Shown here in pieces: positions 28,034-37,216 of a stretch of DNA of 64,000 bases. Source of the stretch: Aurantiochytrium sp. KH105. Its lineage: Eukaryota; Sar; Bigyra; Thraustochytrida; Thraustochytriidae. The position numbers were made by a program, and so were the translations under genes. The notes under the pieces were generated by a model. It was given only the letters and a program-made list of their open reading frames with translations. It had not been told where the DNA came from and searched no databases. The number at the start of each line of letters is the position of its first letter. Position 1 is the first letter of the stretch. The DNA lies in NCBI GenBank assembly GCA_003116975.1, contig BGKB01000007.1, forward strand, positions 62,001-126,000, written 5' to 3'.

Positions 28034-30262
28034 CTAGTCTTCCTCATCGTCTGCCATCATTTCTGCAAATTGTCGTTCGAGTTCAAAATGGCGCTCAATC
28101 TTGTCAGAGAAAGCCTCCATGCCGTCCATGAGCGGAGCAAGTAAAGCTCCGTGCTGCACAATTTCATTCTGTGCATTTTGTAGGGCAACTTGCTCGATAA
28201 CACGATCCAGCGAAGAGCTCGCTGTCCCAGCCGTGGGAACGAGATCGACTGTCCCCAGACAGAGAGTGTCCCGCTCAGGACCAGCGAACACGGACGGATC
28301 CCATGGATACCCGTACCTGCGCTTCTTGTCAATCTTACCATCGTCCGTGTACCACTTGACGTGCCATCGGCGACGCTGGTCCGCAATTCTGCGCCGACGA
28401 TCACGTCGGCGCTGCTCCCAGCGCGCCAAGGACTCGCGCTGGTATAAAGACTCTACAAATGTTTGACGAATGGAACAGATTCTCTCGCGGCGATTTTGGA
28501 GGCGTTGTAGTTGACTTTCTAGATCTGCTTTGTCAAGAAGCACTTGGCGATAGTAGGTCGCACCCACAAAAAGGAATTGAAATTTGGCGTTGGTGAGCCA
28601 TAAGCGGTGCTCTGCAACATACTTGTCAAGCTCTTCAGTCCAGCCTTGTCGCATGGCGAGGGGATCCACGCGTCCCCGCTCAATCTGCATAGCTTCATAG
28701 TCAAATTGCTTTTCGCGCACGAGATGGAGCATGTCCTCATACTGCTTTTCGGCATGCTGAAGAGTTGCATCGACCTGGAGAATATCCCGCATGCGGGTTT
28801 CGAGAGCAGTGATCTCGTCACAGATAAAGTCGTCTTCGGCGCGAAGGACCTGAATAAATTGGCGCTGTCGCTCCGTTTCACGAACCCACAAGAGTCGATT
28901 TCGCTCCCATCTGCCCCGAAGACCTCTGAATACGCGCTGCAAGACAAGTGCGCCAGCATGTGCAGCTCGTTGCCATCGCGCAAACTCAATGCGCCCCAGA
29001 TGACCACGCACAACCTGCTGAATCTTGGTCACCTGAAGATCAAGCCAAAGTCGGTCGCACCGAACGCGCGCCACGCTTCCTCGCCAAACACGCTGAATTT
29101 TCGAAGCTGCTAGCTCGCTTCGACACGCGTCGGCGCGAAGTCGACCGAGGTAGCCTCGAATGATCACTTGGATCTTGCGGACGCCCGCGTTCATTTCGGC
29201 AATTCGTTCGCGGGTACGGCGACGCGAGATGTAGCCGCGCACGCATGCCTGGGCAACTGTGACCAGCCATGTCTTGCGCAAAAGCCATACGCGTATGAGA
29301 GTCCGCGTAAGCATTCCGCGGGCATAGCGCTGGATTACTTTGACTGCGCGACTCTTACGGACGATTTCTTGCCAGTACAAATGCATGCGATACCTTCGGT
29401 ACCTTTGTTGAATGCAAAGTGCTGCTTGCATGTGCTCACGCTCCAGCTCAAACATGTTCTCAAATGCGCGAGACCGCATCACGTTGGTGGTGCTTCGCCC
29501 AGGATTCTTGTCGCGCAGCGCAGCGCGAATGCGGCGATTCTCAGCCGTGTAGATGGCCCACGGGCGCTTGGGTCCCTTTTTCGAAAGTCTTTCCTCCAAG
29601 AGTCGGAGTTTCATGGCGTCTTCATCAGAAAGCTTCAAGCGATCTGGCTCCTTTTGTGCCTTTCTATGTCGTGCTCCGAGTCGAGGTGCATTTTGTTTTT
29701 GCCTTTCGGTGTCATCTTCCTCTCGATTCGCTGCGCGGTCTTTACTATATGCCTTGCGCAGATGAACCGCTGCGCTCGGGGGCACATGGCCTCCGGGGAG
29801 TCCGCGAAAATGAGTAAGCTCGTCAAGAGCAAGCTCTTTTTGTCGCCGTCTCTCGTAATCGAGGAATCCCACCATCCAAATCGTGTCCACGGAAGTGTCA
29901 GTCTGGTTGTCAATTTTTGGAAAGGCGACGGCGCTGTACGGCATGTACTTTGCAGTAGCCTTGTCGAGACACAGGGGGATCTCGCCGAACAATTGCTTGG
30001 TCCCATGGCCGTCGGCGCCATGTCCACCGCGAGCCCTCTTTTTGGACGTTCTTGCACGGTTCACAATTTGTGCGCCTACGCGTGGAAGGAGTCGCAATGG
30101 ACCGCGTTGTTCTGAATTCTTGCTTTTATCATCGAGCGATGTTGCCTTTCGCCCGAACTCCGCGATCCTGGCTTCATCTGTATTGTTGCGCGCTCCTCGC
30201 TGGCTTTGGCTGGCCTTTGGAGGCCCTGACGACTGTGCTCCTCGACGAGGTGGTCGTCCCAT
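28034..30262 (-). CDS. IQ-motif (calmodulin-binding) coiled-coil protein
   Basis: A 742-residue protein. ATG 30262 (MGRPPRRGAQ) is used; the frame is open to 30436 but only from a GTG. Residues 1-250 are basic and disordered. At about 270-460 there are at least six IQ motifs of the IQxxxRGxxxR type: CIQQRYRRYR, VIQRYARGML, ACVRGYISRR, KIQVIIRGYLGRL, KIQRVWRGSVAR, KIQQVVRGHLGRI and VLQRVFRGLRGRW. These bind calmodulin or myosin-type light chains. Coiled-coil segments follow (about 480-640) and an acidic C-terminus ADDEED. Proteins with this layout are often cytoskeletal, flagellar or basal-body components, but no motor head is present and no specific family was recognised. Confidence 0.85.
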   Translation of the reverse strand: MGRPPRRGAQSSGPPKASQSQRGARNNTDEARIAEFGRKATSLDDKSKNSEQRGPLRLLPRVGAQIVNRARTSKKRARGGHGADGHGTKQLFGEIPLCLDKATAKYMPYSAVAFPKIDNQTDTSVDTIWMVGFLDYERRRQKELALDELTHFRGLPGGHVPPSAAVHLRKAYSKDRAANREEDDTERQKQNAPRLGARHRKAQKEPDRLKLSDEDAMKLRLLEERLSKKGPKRPWAIYTAENRRIRAALRDKNPGRSTTNVMRSRAFENMFELEREHMQAALCIQQRYRRYRMHLYWQEIVRKSRAVKVIQRYARGMLTRTLIRVWLLRKTWLVTVAQACVRGYISRRRTRERIAEMNAGVRKIQVIIRGYLGRLRADACRSELAASKIQRVWRGSVARVRCDRLWLDLQVTKIQQVVRGHLGRIEFARWQRAAHAGALVLQRVFRGLRGRWERNRLLWVRETERQRQFIQVLRAEDDFICDEITALETRMRDILQVDATLQHAEKQYEDMLHLVREKQFDYEAMQIERGRVDPLAMRQGWTEELDKYVAEHRLWLTNAKFQFLFVGATYYRQVLLDKADLESQLQRLQNRRERICSIRQTFVESLYQRESLARWEQRRRDRRRRIADQRRRWHVKWYTDDGKIDKKRRYGYPWDPSVFAGPERDTLCLGTVDLVPTAGTASSSLDRVIEQVALQNAQNEIVQHGALLAPLMDGMEAFSDKIERHFELERQFAEMMADDEED

Positions 30263-30835
30263 GAGAGTACAAAGCGGAGGGAAGTGCAGCAGCGAGTTCG
30301 TGAGCTGCGCACGCCCCTCCTCGTTCGCATGAGCGACTGAAGCGGGGCGGCGTGCGGTATCGAGAGCAGAAGTCGCGACTCTGTTGCCGATCGAGGTCCA
30401 AGCGAGCCCCTTTTTCTTACTTGAGCTCGCAAGCACGCGGAAGAGAAGAAATGAAAGAAAAAATATTGATTATCGATCACTTGTTTTGGCTTGTGTCCGT
30501 TGAATGCCGTTTGTACTAGTAGTACTAGTAGTCGCTACTAGTCACTAGTAGTATACCAAGCAACCGGAATCATCGTAGCAGTCAATGGCATCTGCTGCTG
30601 CTACTATGAGGTACTTACTTGTGCCCACCGCACGCAGAGCACTGTCCCAATCAAACTTTCCTAATCGATCTCTTTCTTTCTGTCTTTTGTTTTTTATTTG
30701 TTTTTTGCTGCTGCGTTGGGTTTGACTTGTACTACGAAGCGACAAGCAAGTGCGAGGACGTCGAGTAAGGACATTGGGAAAGGCAAAGAGAGAAAAGAAG
30801 AGAAAAAAAGGCTCTGTCCTTTGGGCTCATATCTA
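30263..30835. other. Intergenic region with an ACTAGT palindrome cluster
   Basis: It lies between the IQ gene start and the stop of the nucleotidylyltransferase gene, both on the minus strand. The palindrome-rich stretch at 30514-30555 is listed separately. Otherwise it has T/A-rich runs near 30690-30715 and 30775-30815. No gene is seen. Confidence 0.55.
30514..30555. repeat. ACTAGT-based inverted repeat
   Basis: Five ACTAGT palindromes occur in 42 bases. A perfect 8-base stem ACTAGTAG/CTACTAGT (30524-30531 and 30535-30542) closes a 3-base loop, and longer imperfect arms flank it. It could form a cruciform or be a binding site; it lies 250-290 bases upstream of the IQ gene ATG. Confidence 0.85.
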
Positions 30836-32572
30836 TTATTGTTTGGCACGCTGCTGACGAATTTCGGTTGACGAGAGGTCGACACGAAATTCTGAGGCAG
30901 AAAGACCATGAAAGATACTGTGGAATCCAGTTGGAATGGAGGCTCGCATGTCTTCGAGAGTAAGAAAGGTGTCATCTGCGCCAACTCTGCCAGCAACGAC
31001 AAAGTCGCAGCGCTGACGCACAATAGTCAAGAGCGCCTCGCACATCTGCTCGTGCGAATTATTGTAGTACTTGGGGTCGACCAGACGAATTGCAGTATCA
31101 TAGCCGACAACGAAGGTACTTGCTGGAAAAAGCATGGCCTTGTCGACAAAAATGGAAGCTTGCGTGACAGCGACGGGCCAAGATCCATCGGAGTGCGATG
31201 TTGGATTAGCAAATTGTCTCACGCGCTCTTCCATCGCTTTCACATCGATATCCCCTTTGTCGGCATTGCGAACCGCAAGCTCAAAGACGACCTGCACTGA
31301 TCTCTTCGCATCGGGTTCCAACCGTTCTTTCAGCGCCCGCGCAGCCATCGCGAGGGCCTCGTGGCCTTTGTGCAGCGGATTGAATGACCCGCTGATGACG
31401 AGATGACGAACGCTTGGTTCAGTGAGCGCTGTTTGCACGTCTACTGCGCGTTGCTTGCCTTGTTCGTTAAGGGGCCAAAACCAAACTGATGCGGGCACCG
31501 CACCAGCTTGCTGATCTTCAAACATCTTTTGCAGTACTCCTGGGACTGACTCGGATGCATGGCGCGGCGCGAGCTCACGCACAGAGTCCTCCAACACATA
31601 GTTCTTGTCAAGACCAATCTCAGCAACCGTACCGCGGGTCCAGTTTACGATGGACCGAATCACGGCCAGGCTCGCAAGTTCGTCCTGCTCAGGTCTCGTG
31701 CTCTGACCTTTGGGGAATTTGACAGTATGCACGACTTCGTGACCGTCTGCTGCGAGAAGGGCAATGAAGAATTTGTCTTCGCCCCGACGCTCCCGCGCGG
31801 TTGCAAGGGCGCCCGCATATCCGACACCAAGAATATTGCTTGCGACAGCGGTGTCCTGAGAGTCTGCGTTCGAAATGATCCCGAAGGCGCGCCGACGCGC
31901 GTGCCGTGCAAGACGTCGTGCCATTTCCATCGAGGCGAAAGACTCTTCGGGATCCGTGTCTCCGCGGACATAGTCTACCAGGGCACCCCGATGGTACGGG
32001 TACTGGATGTCGAGGACACAGCTCGACGCTCCTGGGGTGGCCAAGAGCCACGCAGATGCTGAGAAAGATACACATCCCCCGAAAATATTGAAAAAGTGAG
32101 TAACTCATTGCGCACGTGCACGAAAGCCCTCATGAGCAAAGATCGCACGTCTCAGATCATCATTGCCCGCCTCGCCTCGCCCCGCCCCGCCCCACTAACC
32201 TTGTGCTGCGCCGCCTGTGGCGCAGAGGGCGACCTTGGGTGCGCCTGGCTCTCGGTAAAGTGCAGCGACGAGGTCCCAAGCCTCACGCGCTGTTTCGGAG
32301 GAGCCCGAGGCTGGCACCAAAGCCGTGCCTCTTGCTTGCAGCGTCGCAGCCATCTTGCCTCTTGCGCTTTGCTGCTCCCTGACCCTGAGGTTTGACGCGA
32401 TCACCAAAGTTCGTCGGCACCGCCTTGACGATAGGGTGGGTCTCCTCGTCGATGCCAAGAGGCTCTCGTTGGCCGTGGCTGCCAGGGCCGTGCCGAGCGC
32501 AGAAGGAGCTGCTGCAGGACCGCGCTTTGCGCAAAGCGCAAGTCTGCGGCTCGCGGCGATGCTATGTTGCAT
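30836..32572 (-). CDS. PncC/CinA-like domain fused to a nucleotidylyltransferase (two exons)
   Basis: Exons 32572-32200 and 32058-30836 join over a 141-base GT-AG intron to give 531 residues. An N-terminal Ser/Arg/Ala-rich stretch of about 75 residues could be an organelle presequence. A CinA C-terminal/PncC-like domain spans about 95-260 (VALCATGGAAQ, across the splice SAWLLATPGASSCVLD, ILGVGYAGALATARERRG). The Ser of the usual E-S-x-T-G-G motif of nicotinamide-nucleotide amidases is replaced, so that domain may be inactive. A cytidylyltransferase-fold domain starts near 345: SGSFNPLHKGHEAL (HxGH), FELAVRNADKG, and SSTEIRQQ near the end. The same fusion is known in plants (Arabidopsis At2g01220 type), annotated only as nucleotidylyl transferase superfamily. 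A role in NAD or nucleotide-cofactor metabolism or repair is inference. Confidence 0.85.
32059..32199 (-). other. Intron of the PncC-like/nucleotidylyltransferase gene
   Basis: On the minus strand the donor reads CAAG|GTTAGT and the acceptor CTTTCTCAG|CATCTG. Splicing is phase 1, restores the frame and joins the two halves of the PncC-like domain. Confidence 0.85.
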
Positions 32573-32882
32573 GTATAGTAAAACTTTGAATGGTGTGGCA
32601 GATGAATGTTGCGGTTCTGGATCCGAATTTGCTCTTCCTTCTTCACAAGGTTAGCATTTGCTTTGGCACACGGAAAATCAGGCGAGCAGAGGCGGCAAGG
32701 GCGTTTACCTTATTCATTCTCCAGACTTTCGGTGATGAAGGTCATCAAGTGGCGCATCACACGAACCCCCCGCCCCCCCCTCTATTTTGTGTTTATGTGA
32801 TGAAAAAGGATACGCGCGAGCTCGTTCGAATACAAGTCGAAACAGTAAGAGCAGATACGTGCAAGTTTCTTGTTTGATATTC
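32573..32882. other. Short intergenic region
   Basis: It lies between the start of the nucleotidylyltransferase gene and the stop of the EF-Tu gene, both on the minus strand. A C-rich tract is at about 32765-32780. It should contain the promoter of the former and the 3' leader of the latter. No gene is seen. Confidence 0.5.
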
Positions 32883-34157
32883 TTACTCGATAATCTTGCT
32901 GATGGTGCCGGCGCCGATGGTGCGGCCACCCTCGCGCATGGCGAAGCGAAGACCCTCGTTCATCGGGGTCGGGCTCTGAAGCGTGACCTCGAGGGTGCAG
33001 TCATCACCGGGCATGATCATCTCCTTGCCATCATCGGCGATCTTGACGGAGCCAGTCACATCAGCAGTGCGGATGAAGAACTGGGGAGAGTAGCCATCAA
33101 AGCAAGGTGAATGGCGGCCACCCTCCTTTTGAGTAAGGACGTAGACCTGGCAGAGAAACTTGGTGTTCTGGGTGATGTTGCCCGGGTGGGTCACGACCTG
33201 GCCGCGGCTGACGTCCTCGCGCTTGACACCGCGAAGGAGGATGCCGACGTTGTCGCCAGCCTCGCCGCGAGCGAGAGTCTTGCGGTGCATCTCGACACCG
33301 GTGCAGGTCGTGCGGATCTTGTCGCGCTTGCCGCCAACAACCTCGATCTCCTCACCAGCGTTCACGCAGCCAGCCTCGATACGGCCAGTGACCACGGTAC
33401 CACGGCCCGAGATGGAAAAGGTGTCCTCGATGGGAAGAAGAAAGGGCTTGTCAAGGTCACGGGTGGGCTGGGGGATGAAGGAGTCAACGTTCTTCATGAG
33501 CTCAACGACAGCGTCCTTGCCAATCGCGTCGTCGCGGCCCTCAACGGCAGCGAGGGCAGAGCCGCGCACAATGGGGGTATCATCACCAGGGAAGTCGTGG
33601 TTGTCGAGGAGCTCACGGATCTCCATCTCGACAATCTCGAGGAGCTCCTCATCATCGACCTGGTCGACCTTGTTGAGGAAGACAACGAGGGCGGGGACGC
33701 CGACCTGCTTGCTGAGAAGCAAATGCTCGCGGGTCTGAGGCATAGGGCCATCCGAGGCCGAAACGACAAGGATGCCGCCATCCATGGTGGCGGCACCAGT
33801 AATCATGTTCTTGACATAATCGGCGTGGCCGGGGCAGTCAACGTGCGAGTAGTGGCGGTTCTCAGTCTCGTACTCGACGTGGGCCGTGGAGATGGTGATA
33901 CCACGGGCCCGCTCCTCGGGGGCCTTGTCAATGGAAGCGTAGTCCACAAAGGTGGCCGAGTTCGGGTTCAAATCCGACAGCACCTTGGTGATGGCGGCCG
34001 TCAGGGTGGTCTTGCCATGATCGACGTGGCCAATGGTGCCGACGTTGCAGTGAGGGAGGGCACGCACGAAGTCGGCCATGCCACGGGAACCGGCGGCGCC
34101 CACGCGGGGCCGCACGGCGGCGGCCCAGGGGGCCTTGGCGACGAGGTTGCGCAGCAT
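32883..34157 (-). CDS. TUFM: Mitochondrial translation elongation factor Tu
   Basis: A 424-residue GTPase that delivers aminoacyl-tRNA to the mitochondrial ribosome. ATG 34157 ([19 protein letters not shown]) gives a basic amphipathic presequence; an in-frame ATG nine codons upstream would blunt it. G1 [10 protein letters not shown] is near residue 41, the G2 region has ARGITI, G3 DCPGHADY, G4 NKVD and G5 GSALAA. Domains 2 and 3 follow in full and end in GAGTISKI. The sequence is uninterrupted and strongly codon-biased toward C/G at third positions, which creates a long open frame on the opposite strand. High expression is likely. It shares a 0.6 kb divergent promoter with the NDUFB8-like gene. 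Confidence 0.97.
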   Translation of the reverse strand: MLRNLVAKAPWAAAVRPRVGAAGSRGMADFVRALPHCNVGTIGHVDHGKTTLTAAITKVLSDLNPNSATFVDYASIDKAPEERARGITISTAHVEYETENRHYSHVDCPGHADYVKNMITGAATMDGGILVVSASDGPMPQTREHLLLSKQVGVPALVVFLNKVDQVDDEELLEIVEMEIRELLDNHDFPGDDTPIVRGSALAAVEGRDDAIGKDAVVELMKNVDSFIPQPTRDLDKPFLLPIEDTFSISGRGTVVTGRIEAGCVNAGEEIEVVGGKRDKIRTTCTGVEMHRKTLARGEAGDNVGILLRGVKREDVSRGQVVTHPGNITQNTKFLCQVYVLTQKEGGRHSPCFDGYSPQFFIRTADVTGSVKIADDGKEMIMPGDDCTLEVTLQSPTPMNEGLRFAMREGGRTIGAGTISKIIE

Positions 34158-34791
34158 CTTTACTCTCCGCGACCGGTTGGTCACGCGATCAGTCTATAGA
34201 TCTCTGACACCGCAAGAAGCAAGCAAGCTGCCTCGCTCGCTCGCACGCACGCACGTATGCGCTCGGGACTGACTCCGCGCCTCGTCCGCTCCGCTCGCAG
34301 CAGGACTGCCTGCTGCGCGCGGCCAATAAATCATCGCGGTTTCTCCCACCTTAACATTGGCCTCTTTTCACGCTTGTCCATGGCTTTACTTTCCCGGTAT
34401 TTAAGGCGCCTCGCGCGCCCCTTTCTCCGCGTCCGAAAGGCGCGAGTCGCCCTCGAATATCCTCGCCTTCGTTTAAGAGGATATAACGCGTTTGTCCCCT
34501 GCCGGCGAAACGGTGGCTGCACAGCCTAGGATAGTACAGCCTCCGTGGCGGTGCCCGCGAACGGACGCAAGGGCGGCGCGCAAGTGGAGAATGGCGGCAG
34601 TGGCAGTGGTGGCGCGGCGCATAGCGCACTTGGCGAGGGGGCTATAACCCACTTGCGCGGCCTGCAGGGGCTGCGCGTAGTTCGACAAGGCGGCGCAGCT
34701 CGACACGCGAGAGGTCGTGCGAGCGAGCGAGCGTGTCCTTGCGCGTGCGCGCGGAGCAGAGCCGGGAGAGCGAGAGCAAGGAGCAGGAAAC
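34158..34791. promoter_or_regulatory. Divergent promoter between EF-Tu and NDUFB8 genes
   Basis: A head-to-head interval of 634 bases. TATA-like elements are TATTTAAG near 34399, GATATAACG near 34481 and GCTATAACC near 34641, the last about 150 bases before the NDUFB8 ATG. The CACTTG motif cluster sits beside it. Both genes serve mitochondrial energy metabolism, so joint control is plausible but not shown. Confidence 0.5.
34581..34659. promoter_or_regulatory. CACTTG motif cluster upstream of NDUFB8
   Basis: CAAGTGGAGAAT at 34581-34592, GCGCACTTGG near 34625 and CCACTTGCGCG at 34649-34659. The first and last match sites at 16641-16652 (inverted) and 16708-16718 exactly, with spacing of 68 versus 67 bases. 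Confidence 0.45.
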
Positions 34792-35175
34792 ATGCAGGCC
34801 GCCCGCATCGTGGCCCGCCGCGGCGGCGCCGTCGCCCGTGCGCGGAGCGCAGCTGTGACCCGCGGCGGCGGTGGCGGCGCCCCGCCACCCTCGTTCATGC
34901 GCCTGCCCGCGCCCAAGGAGCAGCTGCACGAGCACAACGACCTCGTCTGGGATGACGGCGTCGCGCCCGAGCCCACGATCGACTTTGACGCCCCCAACGT
35001 GGACCGCTTCACCGGTTTCCTCATGTGGCTCGGTGGCATTGCTTTCCTTGCGGGCACCTTCACCTTCGTCAAGGTGGTCAAGCAGCCCGAGACGCAGGCG
35101 CCTTTCCCCAAGCGCGACCTCCCAGACCTCACCGCCGACTTTGGCGGCCGCACAGAGATGGCCACCTACAAGTAG
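34792..35175 (+). CDS. NDUFB8: NDUFB8/ASHI-like subunit of mitochondrial complex I
   Basis: A 127-residue protein. The N-terminus (MQAARIVARRGGAVARARSA) is an Arg/Ala mitochondrial presequence. The core HEHNDLVWDDGVAPEPTIDF matches the plant NDUFB8 pattern NDELMWDNGTAFPEPCID, followed by one transmembrane helix at about residues 75-97 and a tail with PFPKRDLPDL where plants have PYxxLxxELGG. This is an accessory subunit of the membrane arm of NADH:ubiquinone oxidoreductase in the inner mitochondrial membrane. ATG 34792 is preceded by GGAAAC and is the first that gives the presequence. The assignment rests on motif recall, not a search. Confidence 0.72.
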   Translation: MQAARIVARRGGAVARARSAAVTRGGGGGAPPPSFMRLPAPKEQLHEHNDLVWDDGVAPEPTIDFDAPNVDRFTGFLMWLGGIAFLAGTFTFVKVVKQPETQAPFPKRDLPDLTADFGGRTEMATYK

Positions 35176-35973
35176 GCGACGCAGTAGGATCTTTTTTTGT
35201 TTGATCTTTGCACGTCCCCAACGTAGCGTACGTAAAAAGCAGACCAGTGTTGTCTGGCACTTTTTCCCTTCCCTTGGACGCGTTCGATGTAGACAGACGG
35301 TATGTTTGACCTTTGCGAAGGAACGTGCAAGTCACAAACAAATACGCATGCATGCAAGCAAGCAAGTTAGCATGCAAGCAAGCAAGCAAGCAAGCAAGCA
35401 AAGAAGGAAACGAGAAAGGGAGCCGTAGTGCGCCTATCCCTCTGATCCGCGAGGGCGGAGCATGTGGGTGGGTTTGTGCGTACGAGCGCGCGTGTGCGCG
35501 TCTGCACGTGTCGGCATCCGGCTTCATTTCTTTACCATCCACCTTTCAAAACAATAGCCGCCAGCTTCAACATTCCCCCTTTTTCAAAACTGACTTCGAC
35601 TTCCGGGCGAACTCAACCAAGATCCCCTCTTGACCCAGCTCAAGTCCTCTTCTCTTTCATCTGATAGCAGCAGCAGCAGCACATAAAAACACAGAAAAAT
35701 AAAATAAAGAGAGTCCCGTGCCTTTGATTTTAACTCGTTCCTGAGTATTCTTTTTTTCTTGGCGACTCTTTTGTTGCGGTCTTGCAACGGAAGATCTCGA
35801 ATTTCAAGACGCACGGCACGGTCCCAATCTTTAAGACATGCAATCCCACGAACGAACTCAATTCCATTATCTTGCGATCCCAATCAAGGATTCTACATTC
35901 TGGTGTTGCATTTTTTGGTTCCTGGGTAACTTCTATCTTTTCATGTAAGAAAGTGCCGTTGACTGCCTTTCGG
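35176..35973. other. Convergent 3' intergenic region
   Basis: It lies between the NDUFB8 stop and the stop of the two-exon gene. An (AAGC)n run covers about 35354-35402; the rest is A/T-rich spacer, including a TTCTTTTTTTCTT tract near 35748. No gene is seen. Confidence 0.55.
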
Positions 35974-36636
35974 TCAGTCCAGAGGGCTGTATATACATCG
36001 AATAAATTCACCATCCTGCGTATTCACCTGCACAACCATTTTCACCTCGGCGATCTCAGCTTCGTCTGGACCACTGCGCAGCGAGCAAATGAGCAGACCG
36101 GCATTCGAAAGCTGAGATGGCTTGATGTGCGAGACATCCACCACATCTGTGCGAAACTCCATCGTGTTCGTGCCCGTATAATTCGTGGGCGGCGTGCGGC
36201 CCAAGACGATGATGTTGCGTTTCGTTACACAGTCCACCAGATACTGCATTTGTCATACGTTGAAGAAGAAACACGTCCACAGATATTAGTTCGCCGGAGC
36301 TCCAACCAACATACGCAGAGAAGCAGTGTGCTGAAGGTTCTGGTCCTGTTGGCAACTTACCTTGACTTCCCACGAAGCCTGCTTGAGCGGTTGCAGAGCC
36401 CGAAACTTGAGCTTGAAGGCAAGCGGAGCCGACACGGGCTGCAAGTCGGAGCCCTCCAAGAACTCCACGGCCTTGAGCTGGATCACCTCGACTTCGCCCT
36501 CTTCCTCCTCCTCGTCGTCCTCCCGCTGCACGTCTTCGTCTTCGTCTTCTCGCGCAGGCAAGTCGGCCAGCTTGCTCTCGCGCACCGAAAACGCCTCGTC
36601 TCCGCCTTTGGTCTCTGCGCCGAGCTTGGACTCCAT
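35974..36636 (-). CDS. Small two-exon protein, possibly with an ASF1-like beta-sandwich
   Basis: Exons 36636-36361 and 36243-35974 join in phase 0 over a 117-base intron to give 181 residues. Residues 1-50 are acidic (EDEDEDVQREDDEEEEEGE). The remaining 130 residues alternate like a beta-sandwich: FKLKFRALQPLKQASWEVK then YLVDCVTKRNIIVLGRTP, TMEFRTDVVDV, NAGLLICSL and VVQVNTQDGEFIRCIY. The order PL-x-FxxxF...LxWxVxY...GxxxMxF...GLLIC...GEFIRxxY recalls the histone chaperone ASF1 (EITFE, LEWKIIYV, FIRVGYYV), but the similarity is weak and could be only a shared fold. No other family was recognised. Confidence 0.75.
36244..36360 (-). other. Intron of the small two-exon gene
   Basis: On the minus strand the donor reads GTCAAG|GTAAGT and the acceptor AAATGCAG|TATCTG. 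Both are strong consensus sites, and joining them keeps the frame (SWEVK|YLVDC). Reading through the intron instead gives 24 unrelated residues and a stop. Confidence 0.88.
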
Positions 36637-37216
36637 CGTCGCTCGCTCGCCCGCTCACTCACTCCCTCGAGCAGTCCCCCGACCAGCCCTGTCGTCCCCG
36701 CCGAGACCTGTCTCCGCGACAAGGCTCTGCTCTCCTCCCTCCGCGTCGAGGGCTCCTCGTCCTCGACCTCGTCTTCCTCGCCCAACGTCTCTTTCGCCTC
36801 TGCCGGAGATCTCGGCCGATGGATGTATGGATGGATGGACGATCGTCCCGTCCACTCGCCTCCGCCTCCTCTTCTCCGCGCGAGCGAGCGACGCCGCGCG
36901 GGCGCCTCGCCGCTGCTCCTCCTCCGCGCCCGGCTGCTCTGCTCTGCTCTGCTCTGCTCTGCTCTGCGCGGGCGGGACCGCGAGCAGGAGCAGGAGCAGG
37001 AGCACGAGCACGAGCGGCGCCGCGAGCGCGGGCTTGCGGCTCTGTGGCCCTCACTGCTGCTCCTTGTCGCGCTCTCTCTCTCTCTCCCTTCCTGGGCTCG
37101 CGATCTGGCCGCCATGGGGATGCGAAGCGGCAACGAACTGGAGCCGCGCCCGCGCGCAGGCACGCTCGCAGGCACGTACGCAGGCACGCAGGCGGAGCGC
37201 GATCTGCTGCAGGAGC
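36637..37216. promoter_or_regulatory. Divergent promoter region with (CTCTG)n
   Basis: A head-to-head interval between the small two-exon gene and the F1-alpha-like gene. It holds a pentanucleotide CTCTG run at about 36934-36967, a GGAGCA hexamer run near 36977-37010 and a (CT)n run near 37071-37086. Long open frames here are Ser/Arg/Pro-rich and have no recognisable content. Confidence 0.5.

Noticed and set aside
33111-34199. Open frame of 362 codons opposite the EF-Tu gene
   Set aside because: It mirrors EF-Tu exactly and is explained by strong third-position bias; its Val/Ala/Asp-rich translation has no family pattern.
35782-37216. Plus-strand frames before the F1-alpha-like gene
   Set aside because: They are antisense to the spliced minus-strand gene and then low complexity; the presequence at 37217 marks the likely start.
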